A DNA stretch of 42,495 nucleotides from Candidatus Gastranaerophilales bacterium. GTDB taxonomy: Bacteria; Cyanobacteriota; Vampirovibrionia; Gastranaerophilales; Gastranaerophilaceae. Location: positions 1-42,495 of the forward strand of contig CALUXX010000002.1 in assembly GCA_944324845.1 (NCBI GenBank), written 5' to 3'. Shown here piece after piece: positions 7,776 through 16,927 of this stretch. Made by a program: the position numbers and the translations under genes. Under the pieces are notes generated by a model that was not told the origin of the DNA, searched no databases, and saw only the letters and a list, made by a program, of their open reading frames with translations. Numbering within the stretch: position 1 is the stretch's first letter; every line of letters starts with the position of its first letter.

Positions 7776-8643
7776 TGTTTATATATTGTAAAGCTCTTTG
7801 ATAAGAAGTTGAGTTATAACCCTTTTCCAAGTATTCAGGATAATTTTTGGCGATATATTTATATGCTTTTTTAATTCTTTTACCTCCTGATGGGTGGTCA
7901 GAAAATATATCAAAGTAATTACCAGAAATTTTGTTAAGAATAGAAATTGAAGCCAATGGATTGTAACCTGCTTTAACCATATAATCAATACTTGTGCTGT
8001 CTGATTTTGTTTCTTGACCTCTGGATAGGGATTTGTTTGCAACCCCTCCGACAATGGCGCTGCCTGTTACGATAGCTCCTGATTTTGCTATTTTAGCAGA
8101 ATCACTGAATATTCCGGCGACTGTTAATGCACTTCCTGCAATTCCTGCTGTTTTTATTGCAATATTTCTTGCAAGACTTTTTTTGACGTGATTTTTGGAA
8201 ATATGTCCCATTTCATGTCCGATTACATAAGCAAGTTCATCTTCTGTTTCGACATATTTTAAAAGTCCTAAATTAACAGTTATAACATTTTTAAGATTTG
8301 CAGAGGCATTGGCATCTTTATCGTCAGACACTACAAAAGTTATATCTTTTTCTATATTGTTAGCTTGAATAAGTTTTGAACCTATTCTGTTAATTTGTTT
8401 GTTCGCATATTCTGATGACCAATTTTCACAGTATGGAATAATATCAACGGAAACAGAACCTTTTAAAACATCAGTTGCAGTTTTATTTGTAGTTGTTTCT
8501 GTTGCGATAATATTATCATTGAAAATTTGCTCAGACGAAAACGCACATAATGGAATATTTAAAGCCAATATTGCTAACAAAACTATTAAATATTTTTTTA
8601 ATTTAATAGTTAATTGTCTATAATTTCGCCATTCAAATACCAT
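7771..8643 (-). CDS. M48-family zinc metalloprotease, membrane- or periplasm-targeted
   Basis: The 290-residue protein has an N-terminal hydrophobic segment (about 15-36, KKYLIVLLAILALNIPLCAF) that serves as signal peptide or anchor. HEMGH at 143-147 is the HExxH zinc site, and E211 in GQETKSD is in the position of the third ligand with D215 of the ExxxD motif. A Gly/Ala-rich segment at 166-202 could be a membrane-associated hairpin. This fits the BepA/LoiP-like M48 proteases that degrade misfolded envelope proteins. The ATG at 8643 lies inside the end of miaB (34-nt overlap) and has its own AAAGG site 7-8 nt upstream, so it is probably translated by coupling from the miaB message. Confidence 0.87.
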   Translation of the reverse strand: MVFEWRNYRQLTIKLKKYLIVLLAILALNIPLCAFSSEQIFNDNIIATETTTNKTATDVLKGSVSVDIIPYCENWSSEYANKQINRIGSKLIQANNIEKDITFVVSDDKDANASANLKNVITVNLGLLKYVETEDELAYVIGHEMGHISKNHVKKSLARNIAIKTAGIAGSALTVAGIFSDSAKIAKSGAIVTGSAIVGGVANKSLSRGQETKSDSTSIDYMVKAGYNPLASISILNKISGNYFDIFSDHPSGGKRIKKAYKYIAKNYPEYLEKGYNSTSYQRALQYINK

Positions 8644-9941
8644 GTTTTTACCTTTGTAATTTTTACATTAACAAATTCGCCTGTTAAATCTTTATCACAA
8701 GGGATATGTACGATTTTGTTATTTCTTGTTCTACCTGTTATGACATTTTGACCTTTATGATTTTCAAAGTTTTCGATTAGAACTTCCATTTCACGTCCAA
8801 GAAATTTTTTATTTGAAGCAAGGCAGCATTTTCTGTTTTGTTCATTCAATCTTGCAAGGCGTTCAAATTTTGTATCTTCATCAATGAATTTATCAACCCA
8901 TTTTGCAGCAACTGTTTTTTCTCTAGGAGAATATGCTGCGGTATTAGAATAATCTAATCCGACTTCTTCCATTGCGGTTAAGGTTTCTTGGAATTGTTCT
9001 TCTGTTTCTCCGGGAAATCCTGCAATAAAGTCACTTGTTATGGTAACATCAGGTACCATTTTTCTAATTTTTTCAGCAATTTGAATATAAGTTTGTCTAT
9101 CATATCTGCGATTCATTTTCTTTAGAACTTCGCTGCTTCCTGATTGCATTGGTATATGGAAATATTCACAAACTTTATCCAATTCAACGGCTGTTTCTAT
9201 TAGTTCATCTGTAATATCTGTAGGATAAGAAGTTACAAATCTAATACGGAATTTGCCTTCTATTGCGTTAACTTCTCGAAGCAAATCTGCAAGACGGTAT
9301 TTTTTATCTTTAAAATCTTTACCGTAGCTGTCAACATTTTGTCCAAGAAGTGTAATCTCTTTAAAACCTGAATTTAGCGCATCTTTAACTTCTTTTAGTA
9401 TTGTTTCAGGAAGTCTTGAGCGTTCACGTCCTCTTGTATATGGAACGATACAGTATGTGCAGAAATTGTTGCATCCTTCTGTTATTGGAATCCAAGCATT
9501 AACTGATTTTACACGATTAATTTCATATTGAACGGCTTTATCATCTTCTGTTGCGTTTGTTTCTTCGCATTCGCATATTTTCTCGCCGTTGTTTACTGCT
9601 TTTATAATTTCAGGCAGTGTATAGATTTTATGAGTTCCTAAAACGAAATCTACATAATGTGCACGCTTAAATATTTGTTGTGCTTTTTGTTGTGCAACAC
9701 AACCGCAAAATCCTATTTTTAATTCAGGGTTTGATTTTTTCCATTTTCCCCAAGTTCCGATAAGGCTGTATGCTTTATCTTCACTAAGTTGTCTGATTGA
9801 ACAGGTGTTTACCATTAATAAATCTGCTTGTTTTGGTTCTGTGGTTTCTTCATAGCCACAGTTTGAAAGCATTCCAAGCATTCTTTCTGTATCTGATTTA
9901 TTCATTTGGCAACCCATTGTTTCTATATATACTTTTTTCAT
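8610..9941 (-). CDS. miaB: tRNA-2-methylthio-N6-dimethylallyladenosine synthase MiaB
   Basis: MiaB adds the methylthio group to i6A37 of tRNAs using two 4Fe-4S clusters and SAM. At 443 residues it has family length. The three UPF0004 cysteines are C11 (GCQMN), C47 (NTCSIR) and C81 (GCVAQ). The radical-SAM CxxxCxxC is C157, C161, C164 (EGCNNFCTYC), followed by the family-typical VPYTRGRERSR. A TRAM RNA-binding domain is at about 375-440. AGAAAGGA precedes the ATG. The M48 protease gene overlaps its 3' end. The closest alternatives, MtaB and RimO, are less likely given the GRERSR region. Confidence 0.96.
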   Translation of the reverse strand: MKKVYIETMGCQMNKSDTERMLGMLSNCGYEETTEPKQADLLMVNTCSIRQLSEDKAYSLIGTWGKWKKSNPELKIGFCGCVAQQKAQQIFKRAHYVDFVLGTHKIYTLPEIIKAVNNGEKICECEETNATEDDKAVQYEINRVKSVNAWIPITEGCNNFCTYCIVPYTRGRERSRLPETILKEVKDALNSGFKEITLLGQNVDSYGKDFKDKKYRLADLLREVNAIEGKFRIRFVTSYPTDITDELIETAVELDKVCEYFHIPMQSGSSEVLKKMNRRYDRQTYIQIAEKIRKMVPDVTITSDFIAGFPGETEEQFQETLTAMEEVGLDYSNTAAYSPREKTVAAKWVDKFIDEDTKFERLARLNEQNRKCCLASNKKFLGREMEVLIENFENHKGQNVITGRTRNNKIVHIPCDKDLTGEFVNVKITKVKTWYLNGEIIDN

Positions 9942-10003
9942 TATTTCCTTTCTATTCTAATCTGTTATATTTATTATTATATACAAAACATAATTTGTAT
10001 AAC

Positions 10004-10036
10004 AAAAGAACAGAATATTTACTATTCTGTTCTTTT
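10004..10036 (-). terminator. Terminator of the helicase-nuclease gene
   Basis: A perfect 14-bp stem (AAAAGAACAGAATA at 10004-10017 with its complement at 10023-10036) and a 5-nt loop lie 29 nt after the helicase stop. On the minus strand the second arm ends in CTTTT. Confidence 0.8.
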
Positions 10037-10064
10037 CAAGTTAATTTTATTTTTAATTTTTAAA

Positions 10065-13000
10065 CTATAAATCAAGTGTTAGAACTCTATCAAGGCAGGC
10101 TTTTGGTGAATATTGCCATTCTCTGTATGTAATACGCTTAACTTTGTAACCGCAGCGTTCTAAGATTGCTTGTTTTTTCATATTTGTCATATGGTGAAGT
10201 TTTTTAGAATCTTCCATACCATCAATTTCGATAACAAATTTTTCATCTACAACCAAATCTGCACTTAAACCTGCAATTTCTACACCTGCATTAACTTTGT
10301 GGTCTAATTTTCTTATTTCTTGAGCAACTTCTTTTTCCAGTGCATTTTTGTAAGTGTTTTCATCTATACCTGCATCTTGAATTAGTTTTTTGCGCTCTTT
10401 GTAGTTGTCAAGGTAAGAAACATAATGTCTGAAATGTCCGTCAGGCATTGTATCTAAGTCGTGAGAAACAAAGTTGATACATTTGTTTTTTGCTCTTGTA
10501 ATTGCAACGTTAAACAGATTTGGTTTTTGCAAGAAGGTTATACTTTGTGGGTATGAGTTGTTTGCAAAAGCCCAAGACATTAAAATAATATCTCTTTCAT
10601 CACCTTGGAAGGTGTGAGCTGTACCGATTTCTATTTGGTGTTTCTTTATCATATAGTCTGATAGAACTTTTGGTACTGAAATTTTTAACTGTTCAACTTG
10701 TGCTCGGAATGGTGAAATTATACCGATAGTAACAGGTTTTTCAGGATTATTTTTTTCATCATTTAAGACAATTTCGTGTAATGTTTTTACTAAAGCTTCA
10801 ATTTCAGGAAGGTTTCTTGTCGCATCGGAATCTACTTTACCTTCAGGAACTTTAATGATATCAATGGCATTTTCACTTGAAGTTTCTTTGCGCATAACTC
10901 TAATTCTGTCATTATAAAATTCTTTATTAGAGAAATTAATAATCGGCGGTAAACTCCTGAAATGTTCATCAAGCATAACTGAATTCATAGAATAGTAATC
11001 AGCCAAATCAAACATTGAATTTGTTCTAAATCGCCACATCAACTGATATTTGTCAGGTATTCCATATTGGCTCAAGAAGGATTGTTCTTTTGCTTTTTCA
11101 AGGAATGATAAGTGAGGTAATTGTTTGTCATCACCTACAACAACAGTTCTTTTGGCACGGTACATTATAGGGAAACAACTTGCAATATCACATTGAGAAG
11201 CTTCATCAATAATTGCAACATCAAACATTCCCGGTTTTAGCGGAAGTGAATCTGATACTGCGTAAGTTGTTACACACCAGCAAGGAAACGCGTCAAGTAA
11301 TGGTTTGAAATCTTCTTCTTCCATTATGTTATCTGTTTTTTTCTTGCGTTTTTCAACAAGTGCCAATGCGTGAACTTTTATTCGTCTAACTTTTTTAGCG
11401 TCACGAAGAAGTGATTTTAATGCTTCTCGTCTTGTAGATTTTAAAATATTAATCGCAAGATTATTTTGTTTTTTCTTTAATTGTCTTATTTGTTCCATCA
11501 TAACGTGAAGATTACCGATTTTTTGAATATCGGTTTCTATTTTTCTTAATCTCCACTTTTGGGTTACAAAATCAAGTTCAATTTTTAATCTGTCAAGTGT
11601 TTCAGGTTCTACCTCAAAGCTGTGAATGTTCAATATTTTCTTTAATTGTCTAATATTTGACATGTTCGCAAGTGAGGCAAAAAATCCTGATTTTTCCATA
11701 TTATCTGAAAGCGATTTTATCACGTCATTAATATTATCAATTTCTGATTTTTTCAACGGTCTTGTAATATATTCCAAATCCCCGATTGATGCGGTTGTTT
11801 TGGAAATTTCATCTTTTAGTTTATGCCATTCATTTTCCAAATTTATAATTTTTTCGCATTTATCTTCGGTTTCTCTTATGCAATCAAGGTGTTGAATCAT
11901 ATCTTTTGTGTCTGCAAAAATATAATCATCTAAATCCTCGTCAAGTGCGAATTTTCCTGAAACTAATTCTTGAAGTTGTGCACTTAATTGTCTTTGGTAA
12001 TTCATTCTACCTGCTCGCAGTGCTAAATATGGCGCGCCTAAATTGTTCAATCTGTCTGCAACAACATCAACTGCTTTATCCATTCTTGAGGCAACAAGAA
12101 CAGTTTTTCCGTTTGCAATTAAGTGAGCAACTAAGTTTACTATAGTTTGAGATTTTCCTGTTCCGGGAGGTCCTTGTACTGCAATTAGTTTACTGTTTTC
12201 AACATTTTTAATAACTCTTTCTTGAGAGTCACTTAATGCAAGCGGGGTTATAGGATAAAATGGTGCATCTGCATCTTTTAACGGGAATACCTTTTCTACA
12301 GATTGTGTGTATTCATCATTTATTACTCCTAATGTTGTTTCTCTGAATACTCCGCTTGGCTTTTCTGAAATTTGTATAAGTTCGTGCAGAACACCTGCAG
12401 TTACTGCAGGACGTTTTGTTAATATTATTGCACTTGAATCAACGACACTTAATTTTTTAATGTTATTTGTGGTTGATTTTTGTTTGGTTTCACGAATTTC
12501 ATCTTCTATTATTTCATCAAAATTTTCACCATTAATTTCGGTGTCTGAATAATCTTTTTCTTGATTTTCTTCTTTCGAAATATTATCTTCAATGTCGTTA
12601 TCTGAAGTGTCAAATGTAATTTCTATATCAGGAATAAGTGATTTTAAGGTTACAAGAAAAATGTCCATTTTTTCTTTTGTAATCGGCAAATCAGGCACTA
12701 CATCAAGTATTCCTTCCAAAAATAAATCAACTTCATCATCGTCATCACTTTTTTTCAACAAAGCAGCTATCGCTCCTGTGTTTAGTGATAAAACATCATC
12801 CTGAAGAATACAATTTATATTTACTCCGTTACGTTCCAGTTTGCAAGGAACATATAATAACGGGGTTAAAAATTCGTTTTGTCTGCGAGATTTTCCGTTT
12901 TTACCCACAATAAACATATACCCGTAGATTAAATATTTATCTCTGGCTCCGGAGCTACTTTGAAGCATTAATTCATTTAAGTTTGGATTTGAACCGTCAA

Positions 13001-13202
13001 GTTTTAAGTATTCCAAGCCTTCTGTTAATAAGGTTTCTTTCTCTTTTAAGAATATCCATTTGTTATCCTTATCACCTTTTAGATTTCTGAAGGTTGAACT
13101 TTTAACTTCTTCTCTTACGCAATCGTGTAGATACAAACTTAATTTTTTTATAAAACTGTTATTAAATGCCGAATTAAGGGCTCTGGTTGCTTCTTGTAAC
13201 AT
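10065..13202 (-). CDS. Superfamily 1 (UPF1/Dna2-like) helicase with C-terminal Vsr/PD-(D/E)XK-like nuclease domain
   Basis: The 1045-residue protein has an N-terminal domain of about 320 residues that I cannot name, with an acidic linker at about 200-235. An SF1 helicase follows: Q-motif-like SDSQERVI, Walker A GPPGTGK (344-350), DEAS (666-669), GDDKQLPH (690-697), LDEHFRS (744-750), THTFQGDERD-like motif near 860-871 and NVAITRAKN (898-906). Residues about 450-620 are helical insertion. The last 90 residues (EKEVAQEI, GLSADLVVDEKFVIEIDG, ILERCGYKVKRITYREW) look like the Vsr/MTES_1575-type endonuclease fold attached to such helicases. This order resembles DUF4011-helicase-Vsr proteins linked to phage defence, but a housekeeping repair role is also possible. 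It stands alone, divergent from cca. Confidence 0.85.
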   Translation of the reverse strand: MLQEATRALNSAFNNSFIKKLSLYLHDCVREEVKSSTFRNLKGDKDNKWIFLKEKETLLTEGLEYLKLDGSNPNLNELMLQSSSGARDKYLIYGYMFIVGKNGKSRRQNEFLTPLLYVPCKLERNGVNINCILQDDVLSLNTGAIAALLKKSDDDDEVDLFLEGILDVVPDLPITKEKMDIFLVTLKSLIPDIEITFDTSDNDIEDNISKEENQEKDYSDTEINGENFDEIIEDEIRETKQKSTTNNIKKLSVVDSSAIILTKRPAVTAGVLHELIQISEKPSGVFRETTLGVINDEYTQSVEKVFPLKDADAPFYPITPLALSDSQERVIKNVENSKLIAVQGPPGTGKSQTIVNLVAHLIANGKTVLVASRMDKAVDVVADRLNNLGAPYLALRAGRMNYQRQLSAQLQELVSGKFALDEDLDDYIFADTKDMIQHLDCIRETEDKCEKIINLENEWHKLKDEISKTTASIGDLEYITRPLKKSEIDNINDVIKSLSDNMEKSGFFASLANMSNIRQLKKILNIHSFEVEPETLDRLKIELDFVTQKWRLRKIETDIQKIGNLHVMMEQIRQLKKKQNNLAINILKSTRREALKSLLRDAKKVRRIKVHALALVEKRKKKTDNIMEEEDFKPLLDAFPCWCVTTYAVSDSLPLKPGMFDVAIIDEASQCDIASCFPIMYRAKRTVVVGDDKQLPHLSFLEKAKEQSFLSQYGIPDKYQLMWRFRTNSMFDLADYYSMNSVMLDEHFRSLPPIINFSNKEFYNDRIRVMRKETSSENAIDIIKVPEGKVDSDATRNLPEIEALVKTLHEIVLNDEKNNPEKPVTIGIISPFRAQVEQLKISVPKVLSDYMIKKHQIEIGTAHTFQGDERDIILMSWAFANNSYPQSITFLQKPNLFNVAITRAKNKCINFVSHDLDTMPDGHFRHYVSYLDNYKERKKLIQDAGIDENTYKNALEKEVAQEIRKLDHKVNAGVEIAGLSADLVVDEKFVIEIDGMEDSKKLHHMTNMKKQAILERCGYKVKRITYREWQYSPKACLDRVLTLDL

Positions 13203-13256
13203 AAATTATAAACTACCTTCTTTTTTGTACATATTCCATTTTACACCATTTTACGC

Positions 13257-13262
13257 TAAAAT
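13257..13262 (+). promoter_or_regulatory. Candidate -10 of cca at leaderless spacing
   Basis: TAAAAT ends 7 nt before the A of the cca ATG (13269), matching the spacing seen at lysR, der and anmK. The sequence 17 nt upstream (TTCCAT) is a poor -35. There is no Shine-Dalgarno. Confidence 0.4.
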
Positions 13263-13268
13263 CAACGT

Positions 13269-14369
13269 ATGAAAATCATAAATTTACAGGATAAAAACTT
13301 ATTTTTTATAGGCGGAGTAGTTAGAGATGAACTTCTTGGCAAAGAAAGTTTTGATGTAGATTTAACGTATGTCGGAAATGCGATAGAATATGCCAAAACT
13401 ATTCCTGATGTTCAAATTGTACAAATTAACGAGCCTTTTGGAACTGTAAGAATTAAACTTAACGACGAAGAAATTGACATTGCCTCAACTCGTGTTGAAA
13501 CTTATCCGCAAAAAGGTCACTTGCCTTGTGTGTGTGGAATTGGATGTCCTTTAAAAGACGATATAATGCGTAGAGATTTTACGGTTAATGCTTTAGCAAA
13601 ATCAACTTTAACCGGTGAAATTGTTGATTATACAGGCGGGCTAGATGATATTAAAAATAAAATTTTAAGAGTTTTACACGATAAAAGTTTTGTTGATGAT
13701 CCGACAAGAATTGTAAGAGCTTTGAAATTTTCAATTAGGTTTGGTTTTGAGCTTGATGAAAATACTAAAAAACTTCAAGATGAATACTTGAAAAATATCA
13801 ATTACGATATGTCTTATAAAAGACTAAAAAAAGAATTGGTTGAAACTTTTAACTTAAATTCACAAGCTGCATTTGAAAAGTTTATAAATGAAGGAATTTA
13901 TAAACTTGTTTCTGCTAAGAGTTTTGAATTGCCAAAGGTTAATTTTGAGCATCTTATAAGAGAATTTAATCCTGAAAATATTTGGATAATTTATGTTGGT
14001 TTATTACCTGATATTTCAGCTTTGCCATTAACAAAAGTTGAAAAAAAGATTGTTGATGATTTCAACAAATTAAAAAATAACAAATCTTTTGATAGCGATT
14101 TTGAAATATGTAAGGCTTTTGAAGGTTTAAATTTAGAAACAATAATAATGTATTGTTCAATAAATAAAGATATAGTTGAAAAATATTTGCATAAATTACG
14201 TTATATTAAAATTGAAACAACAGGAAAAGATTTAGTCGAAATGGGGATAAATCCATCCTCAAAATATCAGCAATGTTTTGATTTTATATTGGAGCACAAA
14301 TTAAAAAATCCTGAACTTAATAAAGTTCAGGAAGTGGAACTTGCCAAGCGATTTTTTGGAATTATTTAA
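13269..14369 (+). CDS. cca: CCA-adding enzyme / poly(A) polymerase family nucleotidyltransferase
   Basis: This is a class II tRNA nucleotidyltransferase that builds or repairs the CCA end. The head domain shows FFIGGVVRDELLG with catalytic Asp pair D29/D31 (FDVDLT), then RRDFTVNALA (101-110), DYTGGLDDI and DDPTRIVRALKFSIRFGF, the standard order of motifs. The neck/body continues to 366. Between strand 5 and RRDFT the usual loop is replaced by a Cys-rich segment, CVCGIGC (C87, C89, C93), which may bind a metal or form a disulphide. Whether it adds the complete CCA or only part of it cannot be told. There is no Shine-Dalgarno before the ATG. Its 3' end overlaps the convergent binding-protein gene by 8 nt. 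Confidence 0.92.
   Translation: MKIINLQDKNLFFIGGVVRDELLGKESFDVDLTYVGNAIEYAKTIPDVQIVQINEPFGTVRIKLNDEEIDIASTRVETYPQKGHLPCVCGIGCPLKDDIMRRDFTVNALAKSTLTGEIVDYTGGLDDIKNKILRVLHDKSFVDDPTRIVRALKFSIRFGFELDENTKKLQDEYLKNINYDMSYKRLKKELVETFNLNSQAAFEKFINEGIYKLVSAKSFELPKVNFEHLIREFNPENIWIIYVGLLPDISALPLTKVEKKIVDDFNKLKNNKSFDSDFEICKAFEGLNLETIIMYCSINKDIVEKYLHKLRYIKIETTGKDLVEMGINPSSKYQQCFDFILEHKLKNPELNKVQEVELAKRFFGII
14302..14332 (-). terminator. Terminator for the solute-binding-protein gene, lying inside the cca coding sequence
   Basis: On the minus strand TCCTGAACTT, a TATT loop and AAGTTCAGGA form a perfect 10-bp stem followed by TTTTTT. It is about 30 nt past the binding-protein stop and entirely within the last codons of the opposing cca gene. 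Confidence 0.75.
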
Positions 14370-15144
14370 TTCCAAAACTTGCTTTGATTTTTTTCAAATG
14401 TCCGTTATGAGTTTCAATATCAATAACATTGTTAACTGCGGTTAGCAAATCTTCTGATTCGGGACCTTTTCTAAGAGCAACTCCATATGGTTCTTTGGAG
14501 TATCTTTTAGGTAACAAGTCAACTGATTTATCTCTAAGCGCCATTCCGATTAAGATTGTATCGTCTGATACAATAGCATCAACTTTTCCTGATTTTAATT
14601 GTTGCAAAGCAGCAGGATATGTTTTGCAGCCGATAATTTTTACTCCCGGAACTGCAAGTCTTATACTTTGTTCACTTGTTGAACCGAAAACTATTGCAAC
14701 TTTTTTTTCTTTTAAATCTTGAATATTTTTAATTAAACTTCCTTTTTTTACAAGTATTGCTTGTCCTGCAACATGATAAGGTTTAGAAAACATAATTAAA
14801 TCTTTTCTTTTTGGTGTAATTGTCATTGTTGCAATGAGCATATCAACATCTCCTGAATATAATTTCATAATTCTGTCAGATGTTGTAACAGGAACAAATT
14901 CAATTTTCTTTTCATCCCCAAGCAAACCTTTAGCAATAAGCCTTCCCAGTGCAGGATCGTAACCCATATATCTGCCTTGTTTATCTTTATATCCAAATGG
15001 GTATGTATCTGTTTTTACGCCAACGATTAATTTGTCACGTTTTATTATGGTGTGCAAATCATTTGAATATATTTCGTCATTTTTTTTGCCGCATCCGCAG
15101 CAAATAAAAACAATTAACATTAAAAGTAAAAATATCTTTTTCAT
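14362..15144 (-). CDS. Family 3 solute-binding lipoprotein (amino-acid ABC transporter)
   Basis: I choose the ATG at 15144 because AAAGGAT lies about 10 nt before it and the product then starts with a lipoprotein signal (MKKIFLLLMLIVFICCGC). An in-frame ATG at 15195 has no such support. The lipobox is imperfect; Cys18 after CCG is the likely lipid site. The mature 260-residue protein is a type II periplasmic binding fold with the SBP_bac_3 signature: VGVKTDTYPFGY, GYDPALGRLIA, DRIMKLYSGDVDMLIATMTITPKR and MFSKPYHV. It would capture a polar amino acid or similar ligand. No permease or ATPase gene is adjacent, so its transporter lies elsewhere. Confidence 0.88.
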   Translation of the reverse strand: MKKIFLLLMLIVFICCGCGKKNDEIYSNDLHTIIKRDKLIVGVKTDTYPFGYKDKQGRYMGYDPALGRLIAKGLLGDEKKIEFVPVTTSDRIMKLYSGDVDMLIATMTITPKRKDLIMFSKPYHVAGQAILVKKGSLIKNIQDLKEKKVAIVFGSTSEQSIRLAVPGVKIIGCKTYPAALQQLKSGKVDAIVSDDTILIGMALRDKSVDLLPKRYSKEPYGVALRKGPESEDLLTAVNNVIDIETHNGHLKKIKASFGIK

Positions 15145-15236
15145 AATTTTATTATCCTTTTTTACTAATGATACCTTGTACAAAAAGGAAGTCAAAAAAG
15201 TTAAATATATTTATTTTACAAAAATTTTAATGTAAT

Positions 15237-15746
15237 ATGAATGTTATGAAAACGATAACTTTAATAGGAATGATGGGTGCCGGAAAAACTTCTTGTGCTA
15301 AGATTTTAGCTCAAAAACTTCATTGTGAATTTATTGATATTGATAAACTAATTGAGCTGCACAACGATTGTTCTGTTTCAGAAATTTTTGAAAAATATGG
15401 GGAAAATCATTTTAGGACACTTGAGAAAAACGCGATAAAAGATAATGTAAAACCTGAAAATATGATTGTTTCAATAGGTGGCGGTGCGTTTGAAAGTCCC
15501 GATACCCAAGCGTTTTTAATAGAAAATTCAAAGGTTATTTATCTTCAAACTTCAGCAGAAGTTATTTATGAACGGATTAAAACAGATTTGACAAGACCGT
15601 TGCTAAAAAATAATATGAGTATTGAGCGGATTAAAAATATTATAAATAAACGAGAAAAGAATTACGAAAAAGCAAATTATTTAATAAATACTGATGGTAA
15701 AACACTAGAGCAAGTTGTTGAAGAAATTTTGGGAGTTTTAAAATGA
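15237..15746 (+). CDS. aroK: Shikimate kinase
   Basis: Phosphorylates shikimate in the common aromatic pathway. The 169-residue protein has P-loop GMMGAGKT (about 11-18), the shikimate-binding DIDKLIE with the adjacent FRTLEKNAI (R in place of the canonical shikimate-binding Arg), SIGGGAFE, and the lid Arg in TRPLL. The start could be ATG 15237 or ATG 15246; neither has a Shine-Dalgarno, and the second gives the more usual N-terminus (MKTITLIGMMG). The stop overlaps the aroB start by 4 nt (ATGA), so the two are one operon. Confidence 0.93.
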   Translation: MNVMKTITLIGMMGAGKTSCAKILAQKLHCEFIDIDKLIELHNDCSVSEIFEKYGENHFRTLEKNAIKDNVKPENMIVSIGGGAFESPDTQAFLIENSKVIYLQTSAEVIYERIKTDLTRPLLKNNMSIERIKNIINKREKNYEKANYLINTDGKTLEQVVEEILGVLK

Positions 15747-16828
15747 ATACGTTGGAAGTAAACATAAAATCACGCGCTAAACAATATCCTATTTATATTG
15801 ATAATGCTGACTTTTCAGTATTGAGAAGAAAAATTATACAAGAATGCGGTGATAAAAATTATATAGTTGTGTTCAATCAAAAAGTTTATAAATTATATTC
15901 AAAAGAGTTTGATTTTCCAAAGGATAGGATTTTTATTTTAAAAGACGGAGAAAAAGAGAAAAATTATAAAAATTATCTGAAAATTTTAGATTTTGCTTTG
16001 TCCAAAAAATTAAAAAGAGAAGATTATATTATTGCAATAGGCGGTGGTGTAGTTGGTGATATTGCAGGTTTTGCTGCATCAACTTATATGAGGGGTATAA
16101 ATTTTATACAAGTGCCAACAACACTTCTTGCAATGACAGACAGTTCTGTAGGCGGTAAGGTTGCAATAAATACAAATTATGGCAAAAATCTGGTTGGAGC
16201 ATTTTATCAGCCAAAAGTCGTTTTTATCAATACCAATTTCTTAAAAACTCTTGATGTAAACCAATATAAAAGTGGTTTGGGAGAAGTTATTAAATATGGA
16301 TTTATCGAAAAGAGTTGCGATGAAGATAGTGAATTTGATTTGTTGAATTTCTTAAATGAAAATTGCGAAAAAATTCTCAATAAAGATTCTTATACGATGG
16401 AAAGATTAATTTCAGCCTGTGTTCAACTAAAGATAAAAGTTGTTGAAAATGATGAAAAAGAAAGCGGATTAAGAAAAATATTGAATTATGGTCATACGTA
16501 CGCTCACGCTGTTGAGAAATTGACAAATTATAGAAAATATACTCATGGTGAATGTGTTATTGAAGGTATAAAATTTGCACTTAATCTTGCAGTGAAAAAG
16601 AATTTGATAGACAAAGAATATCAGTTTTTATGTTCTGATATAATCCAAAAATATGAATATAAACCTCTAAAAGCTTTTGTTTCATCAAAATATATTCCTA
16701 TAATGACCACTGATAAAAAGGCAACAGGTGATTGTATAAACTTTATTTTGCCTGTTCAATATGCACAAGTTGGAGAATATAAATTCACAGTTCCTGAATT
16801 GTTTGAATTGGTTAGTGATAACAAGTAG
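15743..16828 (+). CDS. aroB: 3-dehydroquinate synthase
   Basis: Converts DAHP to 3-dehydroquinate, with NAD and a divalent metal. The 361-residue protein shows IAIGGGVVGDIAGFAASTYMRG, VPTTLLAMTDSSVGGK, NLVGAFYQPK, SGLGEVIKYG (metal-ligand Glu), LNYGHTYAHAVE (His ligand) and THGECVIEG (His ligand), all in the family order. GGGAGT lies upstream inside aroK. The overlap with aroK indicates coupled translation of two steps of the shikimate pathway. Confidence 0.95.
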   Translation: MNTLEVNIKSRAKQYPIYIDNADFSVLRRKIIQECGDKNYIVVFNQKVYKLYSKEFDFPKDRIFILKDGEKEKNYKNYLKILDFALSKKLKREDYIIAIGGGVVGDIAGFAASTYMRGINFIQVPTTLLAMTDSSVGGKVAINTNYGKNLVGAFYQPKVVFINTNFLKTLDVNQYKSGLGEVIKYGFIEKSCDEDSEFDLLNFLNENCEKILNKDSYTMERLISACVQLKIKVVENDEKESGLRKILNYGHTYAHAVEKLTNYRKYTHGECVIEGIKFALNLAVKKNLIDKEYQFLCSDIIQKYEYKPLKAFVSSKYIPIMTTDKKATGDCINFILPVQYAQVGEYKFTVPELFELVSDNK

Positions 16829-16927
16829 CTAATCCTAAGTTTATAAATTTGTTACATTTCATTTTATAGAAGGCAATTTTTTCGTCTTGAAATTTTTTAT
16901 ATTAATACATAGGGGAAAAAGTTTGTT

